From: Pelagicoccus sp. SDUM812005
Lineage (GTDB): Bacteria > Verrucomicrobiota > Verrucomicrobiia > Opitutales > Opitutaceae
Direction: 5' to 3'
NCBI RefSeq assembly: GCF_031127875.1
Contig: NZ_JARXIA010000021.1
Location: 1 to 64,000, forward strand
Length of the DNA stretch: 64,000 nt
Part shown: positions 16,502 through 24,953 of the stretch, in pieces
Position numbering within the stretch: the first letter of the stretch is position 1
Layout of the letters: the number at the start of each line of letters is the position of its first letter
Position numbers and translations under genes: made by a program
The notes under the pieces: model-generated
Told to the model about the DNA's origin: nothing
Databases searched by the model: none
What the model saw: the letters and a program-made list of their open reading frames with translations, nothing else

Positions 16502-19500
16502 CTAGAAGCTGTAGGTCGCGGACAGCGATACGACGCGACCTTCCGAGATGCGGTAGGTCTGCGAACCGTCGGGATTCGCGTAGATGCCCACGAGGTCCGT
16601 GTGGTCGGTCAGGTCCGAAACGTAGAGCTGCAAGGACAGGTCTTGCTCGAACACCTTCGTATCGAAGCTGACGAACATGTCCAAGTAGGTTTCGGACGGC
16701 GTGTAGTAAGGATTCGAGAGGTCGCGAATAACCTGGCCAGCCACGTTGGTGGTGGCCGCGAATCCGATGATCGCCTCGTCCTGGTAGCGTACGGTACCGC
16801 CTACTTCGAAGTTGGATATGTTGTAGTCTCCGAGGAAGTCCTCGAAACGGTACTTGGATGTCGCGATCACGCTCCACTCGCGCTGCTCCGGAGCGGGCGA
16901 ACCGTCCAGTTGCTTGGAAGCTTGCAGCGGGATGGCGATGGCTTGCTCGGCGTACTGGGCCAAGGTCGTGTCGGAGGTGTCGTTGATGTAGTAGTTCTGG
17001 GCGAAGTCGCTGTCGATCCAAGTCGGCTTCACGAACTCTTCGTACCACTGGGTGAGCACGGGAGAGGTGTTGTCGAAGCTGGTCTTTTGCTTGGAAACCT
17101 TGATCACGTTGGTCCAGTTGTCCGTCGGGCTGTAAAACACTTCCACTTCGACGCCCTTGGACAAGGTGTCCTGGGTGCTGTTGCGGAAGGAGTTGGCGTT
17201 GGAGGTAGCCTCCGCGTTGGCCCAATCGAATATCACGCCTTGCAGGTCGATGACTCCTTGCTCCGGCAGCATCGCTTGGGCGTCGGCCGCCGTGAAGCCT
17301 TGGTCGACGTTGTCCGGGTTGTCCAGCTGTCGAGCGAGGTTAACCAGAATGTTTTCCGGGGCAACTACGGCGCTGGTGTAATAGGAGCTGTAGAGCGTGC
17401 CGGTCTCGTACCAGTTGAACTTCGCGAGGAAGTTCCCTTGCGGGGACGTGAGGGAGAAGCCCATTTCCTTGGTGCTGCCGGTTTCGGGCGTGATGTCGCC
17501 ATTGAGCACGTTCTTGCGACCGGAGGTCACGCGGAAGTTCTCGCCGGTGCCGTAGTGCAGGGAAACGTCCCAGTTCTTCAAGCGCTCGAGCAGGAAGTCA
17601 GGGGTGTGCATCACCACGCCCCAGGTGCGGATCTGGCCGGAAGTCGGATCTCCGTAATCGCCCAGCACGTAGCTGTCCGCGTCGAGGTTGTCCAAGCTGG
17701 AGTAGTCCGAACGGCCCGGAGCGCCGACTCCGACGCTCTTGACGGTGTCCTCTCTCCAAGCCCGCTGAACTACGATGTTGTCGTCCCACAGGTAGAAGAT
17801 CCCGTTGAGCACCTTGGACTCGATCTTTTCGCGATTCTTGGAAGCGCTGAAGGTGACGTTTTCGTAGTCGCCGGCCCTGGCGGTGTAGGTGTTGATGACC
17901 GCGTCGTCCCAAGTCTGGGTCGCCGTGTTGAACAGCTGGAAGGTCCCGCTGGAAGGCAGCACTTGGGAACCGTTGATGGGCTGGATGTTGATGCCGCCCA
18001 ACTCCGAGATGTCGTTGTAGTCCAGCAAGCTCATTCCGTCCGGCAGGCCGGGGATGCTCAAGGCATGGTACTGCCCGAGACGGCCGCCCCAGGTGTCGAT
18101 GGTGCCGACGGCGCCGACCATGTCGGAGATGTCCGGCGAATCACGCGTGTAGAACTCCTCGGTGCTGAGCTCGCGCTCCTGGTAGACACCCGTCAGGTCG
18201 GCGTGGCCGAGCAGGCGTTCCCAGAAGGAATCTTCCTCGAAGAAGTCGGAGAAACGGAAATCGTAGCCGACCGTGCCACGCAAGGACGAGCGGTCCGCCC
18301 AGCTGATGCCGTTTTCGGCTCGGCTGACCACCGCGACGCCGCCGTAGTTGGGATTGGGGATCAGTTCCCCGCCAGTGCTTTCCTCGGAGATGCCGAGGTA
18401 CGGGTTGAAGTCGATCATGATCGATTCGCCCGATGGGTCGCCGCGCAGGATGTTGAACTGCCCTTCCTGGAATTCCTCGGAATTGTAGGCGAGCTCGAAG
18501 GCCAAGCGATTGTCGAACATGAGCTTTTCCATGGAAACGCTGTACTGCTGGAAGTCCGAAAAGCTGGTGCTCAGGCCGCCGTCCAGGAGGTGCTTGCGGT
18601 AGTCGAAGATGCTGCGGTCCGTGATCTGGGCGCCGGTGTATTGGTCGTAGAGCGAACCGCTGCCGGCGTACGGGATGGGCGTACCGTCCGGATAGATGCC
18701 GAGTTGCTGGATGGTGTAGTTGATCGGACGCATGGAGAGCATGGTCGAGTACCAGGAACCGGCCGCCGTGTCGGATCCTCCGTCCACGAAGCTAGTCGGC
18801 ATGTAGATGCGTCCCGCGTAGGTCGGCTCGGAGCTGTTCGGATCCATGAAGAAGTACGTCGGACCGAGCGAACCGAGCGGAGCTACGATCTGGCGGCTGT
18901 TGGCGAGGCCGTTGATGCCCTCCGTCTCGAAGTAGGCGTCGGCCGCTTCGGTAGGCGTATCGTAGATGGGCTTGCCGAAATCGTACCAGCCGGAGATCAA
19001 GTCGCCGGGAGGAATGGCCCGCGGCGAGGCTCCGGAACGTTCGCCGTCCTCGATGCTGGCGCGGATCGAGAAGGTGTCGTCGAATGGGCGAAACAGGGCG
19101 CTCAAGTAGAGGCGGTCGTCGTTGTAGTAGGCTTCCTTCTGCTCGTACTTCTCGTCTTCCTTCAGGCCAGCAACAACGATGGCAAACTTGTCCTCGACGA
19201 TTTCCTTGTTGTAGCGGAATTCGCCGCGAAGAGTGCCGAACTCGTCCGTCTTCAGCTTCACGTGGCCGAAGTCGTACATGCGGGCCTTGATGAGGCTGTT
19301 GTTCACGATGCCGCCGGGGCTGCCGAGGCCGAAAAGAACCGCGTTGGCCCCTCTCTGTACCGTGACGCGATCGATGTTGTAGGCGTCAAAGGCGATGTCG
19401 GTGCGGAAGTAGTCACGGGTCAGGTCCGCCGAAGCCAGACCGCGTACGCGCGTCACGCCGCCTGAAGTATTGTCGCGGGCCAGTTCGCCGATAACCAAGC

Positions 19501-19858
19501 CGGTGCCGGCTCCCTGGGATCCGGAAAAGTTTCCGCCCAGGCCGCTCACTTCCGTATTGGCTTGAAACAACAGGACTCCTTCCAAGTCCGTTGCATTGGT
19601 GTCCTTCATGAAGTCTTCGGTGACGATGGAGAGCGAAGCCGACAGGTCCTTCGTTGCAGTCTTCAAGCGACTTCCCGCAAGGGTCTGAGTCGCGTAGTAG
19701 CCATTGTCCTCGCGGCTACTGACAGTAAAAGGAGACAGCTCGAATATTTCGTCGTCGTCGTCTCCTTCTGACAGGGTAGAATTTTGGGCGTAGCTGCCAA
19801 TCCCCGTAAACAGACCAAAGGCCAGAGGCACTAGTCCAAGTTTGTTATTTAAGCGCAT
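16502..19858 (-). CDS. TonB-dependent outer-membrane receptor (paralogue 2)
   Basis: A 1118-residue protein built like its neighbour at 12551-15913: signal peptide ending near GSYAQN, acidic linker (DDDDEIFELSPFTV), plug with GSRLKTATKDLSASLSIV and VTVQRGANAVLFGLGSPGG, barrel, and terminal aromatic F. Internal stretches match paralogue 1 closely (FDYRKHL, GIYANPDGS, RVVSLSATY), which points to an old tandem duplication with divergence of the extracellular loops, hence perhaps different ligands. The ATG at 19858 fits the signal peptide. The gene has its own terminator and its own upstream copy of the shared 32-bp element, so the two receptors are separate transcription units under common control. 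Confidence 0.92.
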   Translation of the reverse strand: MRLNNKLGLVPLAFGLFTGIGSYAQNSTLSEGDDDDEIFELSPFTVSSREDNGYYATQTLAGSRLKTATKDLSASLSIVTEDFMKDTNATDLEGVLLFQANTEVSGLGGNFSGSQGAGTGLVIGELARDNTSGGVTRVRGLASADLTRDYFRTDIAFDAYNIDRVTVQRGANAVLFGLGSPGGIVNNSLIKARMYDFGHVKLKTDEFGTLRGEFRYNKEIVEDKFAIVVAGLKEDEKYEQKEAYYNDDRLYLSALFRPFDDTFSIRASIEDGERSGASPRAIPPGDLISGWYDFGKPIYDTPTEAADAYFETEGINGLANSRQIVAPLGSLGPTYFFMDPNSSEPTYAGRIYMPTSFVDGGSDTAAGSWYSTMLSMRPINYTIQQLGIYPDGTPIPYAGSGSLYDQYTGAQITDRSIFDYRKHLLDGGLSTSFSDFQQYSVSMEKLMFDNRLAFELAYNSEEFQEGQFNILRGDPSGESIMIDFNPYLGISEESTGGELIPNPNYGGVAVVSRAENGISWADRSSLRGTVGYDFRFSDFFEEDSFWERLLGHADLTGVYQERELSTEEFYTRDSPDISDMVGAVGTIDTWGGRLGQYHALSIPGLPDGMSLLDYNDISELGGINIQPINGSQVLPSSGTFQLFNTATQTWDDAVINTYTARAGDYENVTFSASKNREKIESKVLNGIFYLWDDNIVVQRAWREDTVKSVGVGAPGRSDYSSLDNLDADSYVLGDYGDPTSGQIRTWGVVMHTPDFLLERLKNWDVSLHYGTGENFRVTSGRKNVLNGDITPETGSTKEMGFSLTSPQGNFLAKFNWYETGTLYSSYYTSAVVAPENILVNLARQLDNPDNVDQGFTAADAQAMLPEQGVIDLQGVIFDWANAEATSNANSFRNSTQDTLSKGVEVEVFYSPTDNWTNVIKVSKQKTSFDNTSPVLTQWYEEFVKPTWIDSDFAQNYYINDTSDTTLAQYAEQAIAIPLQASKQLDGSPAPEQREWSVIATSKYRFEDFLGDYNISNFEVGGTVRYQDEAIIGFAATTNVAGQVIRDLSNPYYTPSETYLDMFVSFDTKVFEQDLSLQLYVSDLTDHTDLVGIYANPDGSQTYRISEGRVVSLSATYSF

Positions 19859-20055
19859 ATTAGATATTTGATTTCGATTGTTTGATGCTAACCGACTGCC
19901 ACGCGCAGAAACTCGATAGAAGAAGATCTTCCACTCGAAGACAACCTAGAGAGAGGAACGGGGTTTTCGATGATGTTTCCTAGCTTCAAGCTTCGTGCTT
20001 AGTGGTAATGTAGCGTGCGTTCGAGGCTGCACTATCCGCATTCCCACGGTCTCCA

Positions 20056-20087
20056 CTAACCCTTTGCCGTTTTACAGTAATCCGTAA
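20056..20087 (-). promoter_or_regulatory. Conserved upstream element of TonB receptor gene 2, with operator
   Basis: Matches 16143-16174 at 28 of 32 positions; contains TTTACAGTAAT at 20071-20081, about 213 bp before the receptor start. Confidence 0.6.
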
Positions 20088-20173
20088 ACCAACGGAACGA
20101 TTTGCCAACAAAGCCCCCGCTCCGCCCGCGAACAAGGCTCCCTACCCTTTGACCGCGCCTTCGACCGCGCAAA

Positions 20174-20192
20174 GCGCTTTACAGTAAAGCGC
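20174..20192. promoter_or_regulatory. Perfect 19-bp palindromic operator
   Basis: GCGCTTTACAGTAAAGCGC is a perfect palindrome about an odd centre and contains the only exact TTTAC-N-GTAAA match found. It lies 88 bp before the start at 20281 of the gene next to the LacI regulator, so it is the likeliest high-affinity site of the regulon. Confidence 0.7.
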
Positions 20193-20280
20193 AGCTCGCT
20201 ATTTAACCTTACGGGTGCCCGCGTTGTTCTTTGCCTGTCGGCGACTATCGTCCGGCGCGACCACCAGGACCGTTCTTACA

Positions 20281-21291
20281 ATGAGTATCAAGACAGCCAT
20301 CGTCGGCTTCGGGCAAAGCGGAGAGCTCTCCCACGCATACGGAATCCAAGCGAACCGTGAATTCGACCTCGTCGCCACCTGCGACCTTTCGCCCGAGCGT
20401 CGCAACTACGCTCGGCAAAACCTCTCCTGCGAGAGCTACCCCGACCATCGCGAACTGCTCGCGGCCCGCTCCGACCTCGAACTGGCCGCCATCGTCACTC
20501 GCTCGGATACGCATTGCGCAGTCGCCTGCGAACTTCTGGAAGCGGGAGTCAACGTTCTGGTAACCAAGCCCTGGGCCCTCAACGCCATCGAGGCCGAAAA
20601 GATGATGCAGGCCCAGCAATCAAGCGGCAAACGCATCTTTCCTTGGATACCAATGTATTGGTCGCCCGAATACACGAAGATCAAGGAACTGGTCGCCGAC
20701 GGGGCGATCGGCCGCGTTTTCGCGATCCGTCGCTACATCGCCCAATTCAGCCAGCGCTCGGACTGGCAAACCCACCTCAAGTACGGCGGCGGCTACCTCA
20801 ACAACTGGGGAGCCCATATCGTGCAGCCCTTGCTGGACCTCGCCGACAGCCCCGTAAGCCGCGTTTCCGGACACCTACAACAAGCGATCAACGGTGGCGA
20901 CGGGGACGACAATTTTCTAGCTGTCATGGAATTCGAAAACGGCATCCTCGGCATCGCCGAATACGCCCAAGCCATGGAGGGCTTGCCCTCCTTCCTGGTC
21001 CAGGGCACCCACGGCACCATCGTATCCGACGGAAGCGCCATCACGCTGCTGCAGAAAGATCCGGCCCAAAGCGGCGATGCGAAGCGTTCCCAATTCGCTA
21101 TCCACGGCAAGCGCTTCGGCGACGAGGCCGACATCTACCGCGACGTAGCTCGCAGCTTGCTGGAGGGAGTTCCGTTTCGCGCGAGCGTGGAGGACGCCTA
21201 CTACGGAACCGACGTGCTCGACGCCATACGCGAGTCCCATTTGAAAAAAACGGCCGTATCCAAATTTCCGTCACTCAATTCCCTCGTTTGA
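20281..21291 (+). CDS. Gfo/Idh/MocA-family oxidoreductase
   Basis: A 336-residue cytoplasmic enzyme. The N-terminal Rossmann fold has VGFGQSGE for NAD(P). The family Lys lies in VTKPWALNAIEAEKM (about residue 95, the EKP position reads TKP), and the substrate domain has GGGYLNNWGAHIVQPLLDL with the usual His (about 180). Members oxidise or reduce sugar hydroxyls or carbonyls. Its likely role is a dehydrogenase early in the sugar pathway. ATG 20281 is chosen because the Rossmann strand follows at once (MSIKTAIVGFG); the frame could extend to a GTG at 20215 without homology. The LacI gene follows after 165 bp, possibly in the same transcript. Confidence 0.88.
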   Translation: MSIKTAIVGFGQSGELSHAYGIQANREFDLVATCDLSPERRNYARQNLSCESYPDHRELLAARSDLELAAIVTRSDTHCAVACELLEAGVNVLVTKPWALNAIEAEKMMQAQQSSGKRIFPWIPMYWSPEYTKIKELVADGAIGRVFAIRRYIAQFSQRSDWQTHLKYGGGYLNNWGAHIVQPLLDLADSPVSRVSGHLQQAINGGDGDDNFLAVMEFENGILGIAEYAQAMEGLPSFLVQGTHGTIVSDGSAITLLQKDPAQSGDAKRSQFAIHGKRFGDEADIYRDVARSLLEGVPFRASVEDAYYGTDVLDAIRESHLKKTAVSKFPSLNSLV

Positions 21292-21456
21292 ACGTATCCA
21301 AAGCATTGAAACACGCCGCACAGCAAACTTCCTCCGCCGCTAACGTAAACGCCCCCTTCCTGGCTGACGCATTCACCCCTCGTCACTACCGCGCAGCCCC
21401 TAAAACGCTTCTCGAAACCCAATCAAACACCCCAACGAACTAGCCCCCAAAAAACG

Positions 21457-22536
21457 ATGAACAAAGTACAACCATCCTGTAAGACCATCGCGAAAGAAGC
21501 CGGCGTAAGCCGCATGACCGTATCCATGGCCCTGCGAGATCACCCTCGCGTGGCTCCGGAGACTCGCGAGCGCATCAAGGAAATCGCCAAGCGCCAAGGC
21601 TACACCCCCGACCCCAACCTCACCGAGCTCATGCGCTACCTGCGCAAGCGGGACATCAGCAAGGAAGAACCCGTCATCGCCATCCTCAACCCGAAGCGGG
21701 CCCCCTTGAAGAAACTTTGCAAAGACTCCCTCCTCATCCGCGAAGGCGTCAAGCAACGCGCCGAGGAACTGGGATTCAAGACGGAAGACTTTTGGCTGCA
21801 CGAACCGGGCATGCGCCTCAAGCGCATCGTGCAAATCCTGGAAACGCGCGGCATCCGCGGCATCGTAGTCCTCCCGGTCGAAGACTTGCACGACGTCTTT
21901 TCCTTGCCGGAAGAAAATTTCACCGGAGTCGCCACCTGCGGCGTAGCAGCGAAACTTGGATACAACCAAGTTCATCCTCACTTCTACCAATCCATGCACA
22001 TGGGCGTGTCCAGCTTGATGAACCAAGGTTTCAAGCGTATCGGATTTTGCATTACAGACTCCGAGGACGAACGCTCCAACCACCTCTACCAAAGCTACCT
22101 GCTCTGGCATCAGAAGAATACGCCCGCGAAAGACCGGGTCCCCATCCTCTCCAGCAAGGAGATCACCAAGGACGCCCTGGTGAAGTGGGTGAAGAAGGGC
22201 AAGCCGGACGTGGTGCTCAGCCCCAACGTGGAGCACTACCAGTGGCTCAAGGAGGCGGGTTTCAACATTCCCGAGGACCTCAGCTTCGCCGCCCTCAATC
22301 CCGCTACCGACGACACCGGCGAAATCGCCCAGGTGCGCATCGGCTTCCGCAAGATCGGAGCCACTGCCGTTGACCTGCTCAAGTCCAAGCTGGCCAACGA
22401 GCAGGTCGGTCCCCTGCAGAACCCAGCCGTCACCCTCATTCGCGGCGAATGGGTCGACGGCAAGAGCGTCAAAGCTCCCAAGGCTCCCGAAAAGCAGGAC
22501 AAGGACGCCTCCGCACCCCTGCAGAAGGCAGGCTGA
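21457..22536 (+). CDS. LacI-family transcriptional regulator
   Basis: A 359-residue regulator. The N-terminal helix-turn-helix is AKEAGVSRMTVSMALRDH (about residues 11-28), followed by a hinge segment ending RQGYTPDPN and a periplasmic-binding-protein-like effector domain (residues about 65-340). The SMALR recognition helix is the type common in Verrucomicrobia and differs from the VSRVL of enterobacterial LacI proteins. It is the only regulator inside the island and sits among its transporters and enzymes. It is therefore the best candidate reader of the TTTAC-N-GTAAA sites, with a sugar or sugar acid as inducer. No good copy of the site lies directly before its own start. A strong terminator follows. 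Confidence 0.9.
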   Translation: MNKVQPSCKTIAKEAGVSRMTVSMALRDHPRVAPETRERIKEIAKRQGYTPDPNLTELMRYLRKRDISKEEPVIAILNPKRAPLKKLCKDSLLIREGVKQRAEELGFKTEDFWLHEPGMRLKRIVQILETRGIRGIVVLPVEDLHDVFSLPEENFTGVATCGVAAKLGYNQVHPHFYQSMHMGVSSLMNQGFKRIGFCITDSEDERSNHLYQSYLLWHQKNTPAKDRVPILSSKEITKDALVKWVKKGKPDVVLSPNVEHYQWLKEAGFNIPEDLSFAALNPATDDTGEIAQVRIGFRKIGATAVDLLKSKLANEQVGPLQNPAVTLIRGEWVDGKSVKAPKAPEKQDKDASAPLQKAG

Positions 22537-22565
22537 TTCTTTTTTAGTTTGGTTCCTACACGAAG

Positions 22566-22606
22566 GAAGCGACCTTCCCGGTTTCGGGAATGGTCGCTTC
22601 TTTTTT
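22566..22606 (+). terminator. Intrinsic terminator after the LacI gene
   Basis: Stem GAAGCGACC/GGTCGCTTC (22566-22574 with 22592-22600) continued by TTCCCG/CGGGAA, followed by six T. Confidence 0.85.
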
Positions 22607-22651
22607 CCTAAAGCGGGGCAAGGCGCCCCGCCTGCGTCAATGCAGTCGGCC

Positions 22652-24757
22652 CTAGTGGATCGACACCATCGCCCACAGCAGGAGGATAACGCCTCCGACC
22701 GCTAGCCAGCTGCCGCCGAAGCCGAGGATGTCCATCTTGTCCGGCTTGGCGATTTCCCAGTTGCTGTTCGGAAACATCTTCTTGGCCTCGCGCTCGCTTG
22801 GGTTCTCGGCCGCATAGGCGACTGCCTTAGCATCCTCTTCGGGCGTGGGCTGCACCGGCGTATAGATCTTGCCGAAGAAGTAGTCGAGGCGACGCTTGCT
22901 CACCGGTTGGGTAAAGAGCGAAACCACGATCAGGATGACGAAGGGGAAGATCGCGTTGAAGAAGAAGCGGGCCGCTACCAGCTGCGACTTCTTGAAGCCG
23001 GTGAAATCGACTCCGAACCAGCTCAACACCCAGAGCTCCGACTCGAAGCGTCCAATGCCGATCAGCGGCGAGTTCGGATCTTCCGGATCCTGGCGGGCCA
23101 CCTTCTCGAAGAAGATTCCCTTCGGCTCGATAAAGACTTCCTTCTCGACGCTATCTCCCACCTTGTCCGCTCGGCCGAGCTCCACGTCCTCGTTCAAGGC
23201 CGGAGCCTTGTAGACGTGCGAGTACGAATCGGTCTGCACTAGAAAATCAGGATTGGTGCGAGCCCAGTCCAAGGACATGAATACGTTGGGCACGATCGCG
23301 AAGATCGCGAAACACACGACCACTTCCACCATGACCGCGACCTTCGTCAGACGGCGCCAGATGAAGCCTAGCCAGATCGGCGCTCCGAAGATTGCCGGAA
23401 TGGAGATGAAGTACTTGAAGAGCTCCAGGAGGTTGTCGACGTACACCGCGGCGCCAATGCCTCCGAACAAGGTGACGCCGATCACGGCTCGTCCCACCGT
23501 GATGTAATGCTTCTCGGTTTTGTCCGGACAGAAAGGCTGATACAAGTTCTTGATAAACAGGGCGGAATTCGAAACCGACAGAGCGTCCAGGGTCGACATG
23601 TTCGCCGCCAAGATCCCCACCAGCATCAGGCCAATGGCCCCGGGCAAAAGCAGGTCGCGACTCATATGGCCCCAAGCCAAGTCAGGGTCGTGCAGCTTGC
23701 CCGCATACAGGCCTACCGCTATCAAGCCCGCCAGGATCCACGACAGCATCAGCAAGCGCTTGAAGAACATCCCGCCGATGATACCGAAGCGGGCGGAGTT
23801 TTCGTTGGTCGCGGATCCGGCCGTCTGCATGCCTTGGGCCACTGCGACGATGGCCACCAAGTTGGAGCAGGCCATCGCGGCAATCGTGTACCAGCCGTAT
23901 TCGCTCAGCGACACGGAGCCGAACAGTTCGAACTTGAAGGCCGGCACTGCTGCATGAAGTCCCGAGAAGCCGCCTAGCTTGGCGAGTCCCAAGGGGATCA
24001 GTATCATGGAAAACAATACGATCAGAAAGCCCTGTATGACGTCCGTAATGGCTGCCGCTCGGAAGCCGCCCATCATCGTATAGATCGCCACGATCAAGCC
24101 GTAGCCGATATAGAAGACCAAAGGATCCGTGTAGGAGTAGAAGGAGCGCAGCTCGCCGCGCAGGTTCTTCTGGTGCAAGACTTCGTAGCGAAGCTGCTGA
24201 GCTTCCGTGCGCTCGTTCATGGTCAAGGCATCCAGCTCGTGGTACTCGTTGAACTCCTCCACTGTCGTGCGCTCTTCCACGGTCAGCACTTCCGCTGGCT
24301 TCGGCGTGATCGCCATCATGGTCTTGCCTGCTACCATGTAGCCGACTCCTCCGCCTACGAAGGCCATCAGCAAGGTGAAGACCGCGTAGCTTCCGCCCAA
24401 AAGCGGACTCTTGAACCGCTCCGTAAAATAGTCTCCCAAAGTGGTGAGGCGCACCCGACGAAAGAAAAGCGCCGTGAACCAGTAGAACGGCGTGATAAAC
24501 AGCACCAAAAACTGTATCCACATTCCTCCCACGCCTTGGCGATAGGTTTCGCGGGTTACCGCCACGGCTTGGTCCGCATTGGTCGATGCCCCGAAGTTGA
24601 GGAAGAACTGGTAGAACTTGCCCAGCGAACGGCCTGCCAGGAAAAACTCGGACGTGTCCGAATTCCCTTCGCCAGCTTTCTTGCCCAACCACAGGATCAC
24701 TACGAGGTAGATGAGCAGAACAATGATATCAAAAACGTGAAGTCCTAGAAATTCCAT
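22652..24757 (-). CDS. Sodium:solute symporter (SSS family), long form
   Basis: This 701-residue polytopic inner-membrane protein belongs to the SSS/SSF family: first helix FDIIVLLIYLVVILWLG, then the GRSL and GASTNADQAV segments and the helix-5 signature GGFRAAAITDVIQGFLIVL. Members import sugars, sugar acids, amino acids or nucleosides with sodium. It exceeds the usual 500-600 residues because of a soluble insertion near 170-220 and a larger one near 500-585 (rich in D, E, P) between late helices. The ATG at 24757 gives a clean first helix; an upstream in-frame start at 24814 would add a non-membrane tail. It is divergent from the 24954 glycosidase gene, with an operator in the gap. Confidence 0.88.
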   Translation of the reverse strand: MEFLGLHVFDIIVLLIYLVVILWLGKKAGEGNSDTSEFFLAGRSLGKFYQFFLNFGASTNADQAVAVTRETYRQGVGGMWIQFLVLFITPFYWFTALFFRRVRLTTLGDYFTERFKSPLLGGSYAVFTLLMAFVGGGVGYMVAGKTMMAITPKPAEVLTVEERTTVEEFNEYHELDALTMNERTEAQQLRYEVLHQKNLRGELRSFYSYTDPLVFYIGYGLIVAIYTMMGGFRAAAITDVIQGFLIVLFSMILIPLGLAKLGGFSGLHAAVPAFKFELFGSVSLSEYGWYTIAAMACSNLVAIVAVAQGMQTAGSATNENSARFGIIGGMFFKRLLMLSWILAGLIAVGLYAGKLHDPDLAWGHMSRDLLLPGAIGLMLVGILAANMSTLDALSVSNSALFIKNLYQPFCPDKTEKHYITVGRAVIGVTLFGGIGAAVYVDNLLELFKYFISIPAIFGAPIWLGFIWRRLTKVAVMVEVVVCFAIFAIVPNVFMSLDWARTNPDFLVQTDSYSHVYKAPALNEDVELGRADKVGDSVEKEVFIEPKGIFFEKVARQDPEDPNSPLIGIGRFESELWVLSWFGVDFTGFKKSQLVAARFFFNAIFPFVILIVVSLFTQPVSKRRLDYFFGKIYTPVQPTPEEDAKAVAYAAENPSEREAKKMFPNSNWEIAKPDKMDILGFGGSWLAVGGVILLLWAMVSIH

Positions 24758-24881
24758 AAGGGGTATTGTAGTGTAAACAGCTATACCGAACCTCCCTCGC
24801 CGCGCCGGCGACACAAGGAGGATCGCTCGATTTCAACACAGTGTCACCAATTCAACCTACGTAAACAACCGATCTGAACGA

Positions 24882-24892
24882 TGTACGGTAAA
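24882..24892. promoter_or_regulatory. Candidate operator, TTTAC-N-GTAAA type
   Basis: TGTACGGTAAA, one mismatch from the palindrome, 61 bp before the start at 24954 and 124 bp before the divergent symporter start. Confidence 0.55.
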
Positions 24893-24953
24893 CTGGGCCG
24901 CCCCTTGGGAAAGCCCTCGGGCCGCGGATAATCGAGGCCTTAATTCCACTTCT

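Larger units (their letters stand above)
19859..20280. other. Divergent control region, TonB receptor 2 / Gfo-Idh gene
   Basis: A 422-bp gap with no gene. It holds two operator-like sites, one in the shared 32-bp element near the receptor side (20056-20087) and one perfect 19-bp palindrome near the dehydrogenase side (20174-20192). Confidence 0.6.

Noticed and set aside
16251-17225. A minus-strand frame across the 3' end of TonB receptor 2 and its terminator
   Set aside because: Runs through the terminator, has no domain and no start context.
16601-19465. A 954-codon plus-strand open frame
   Set aside because: Antisense shadow of the second TonB receptor gene, same low-complexity composition.
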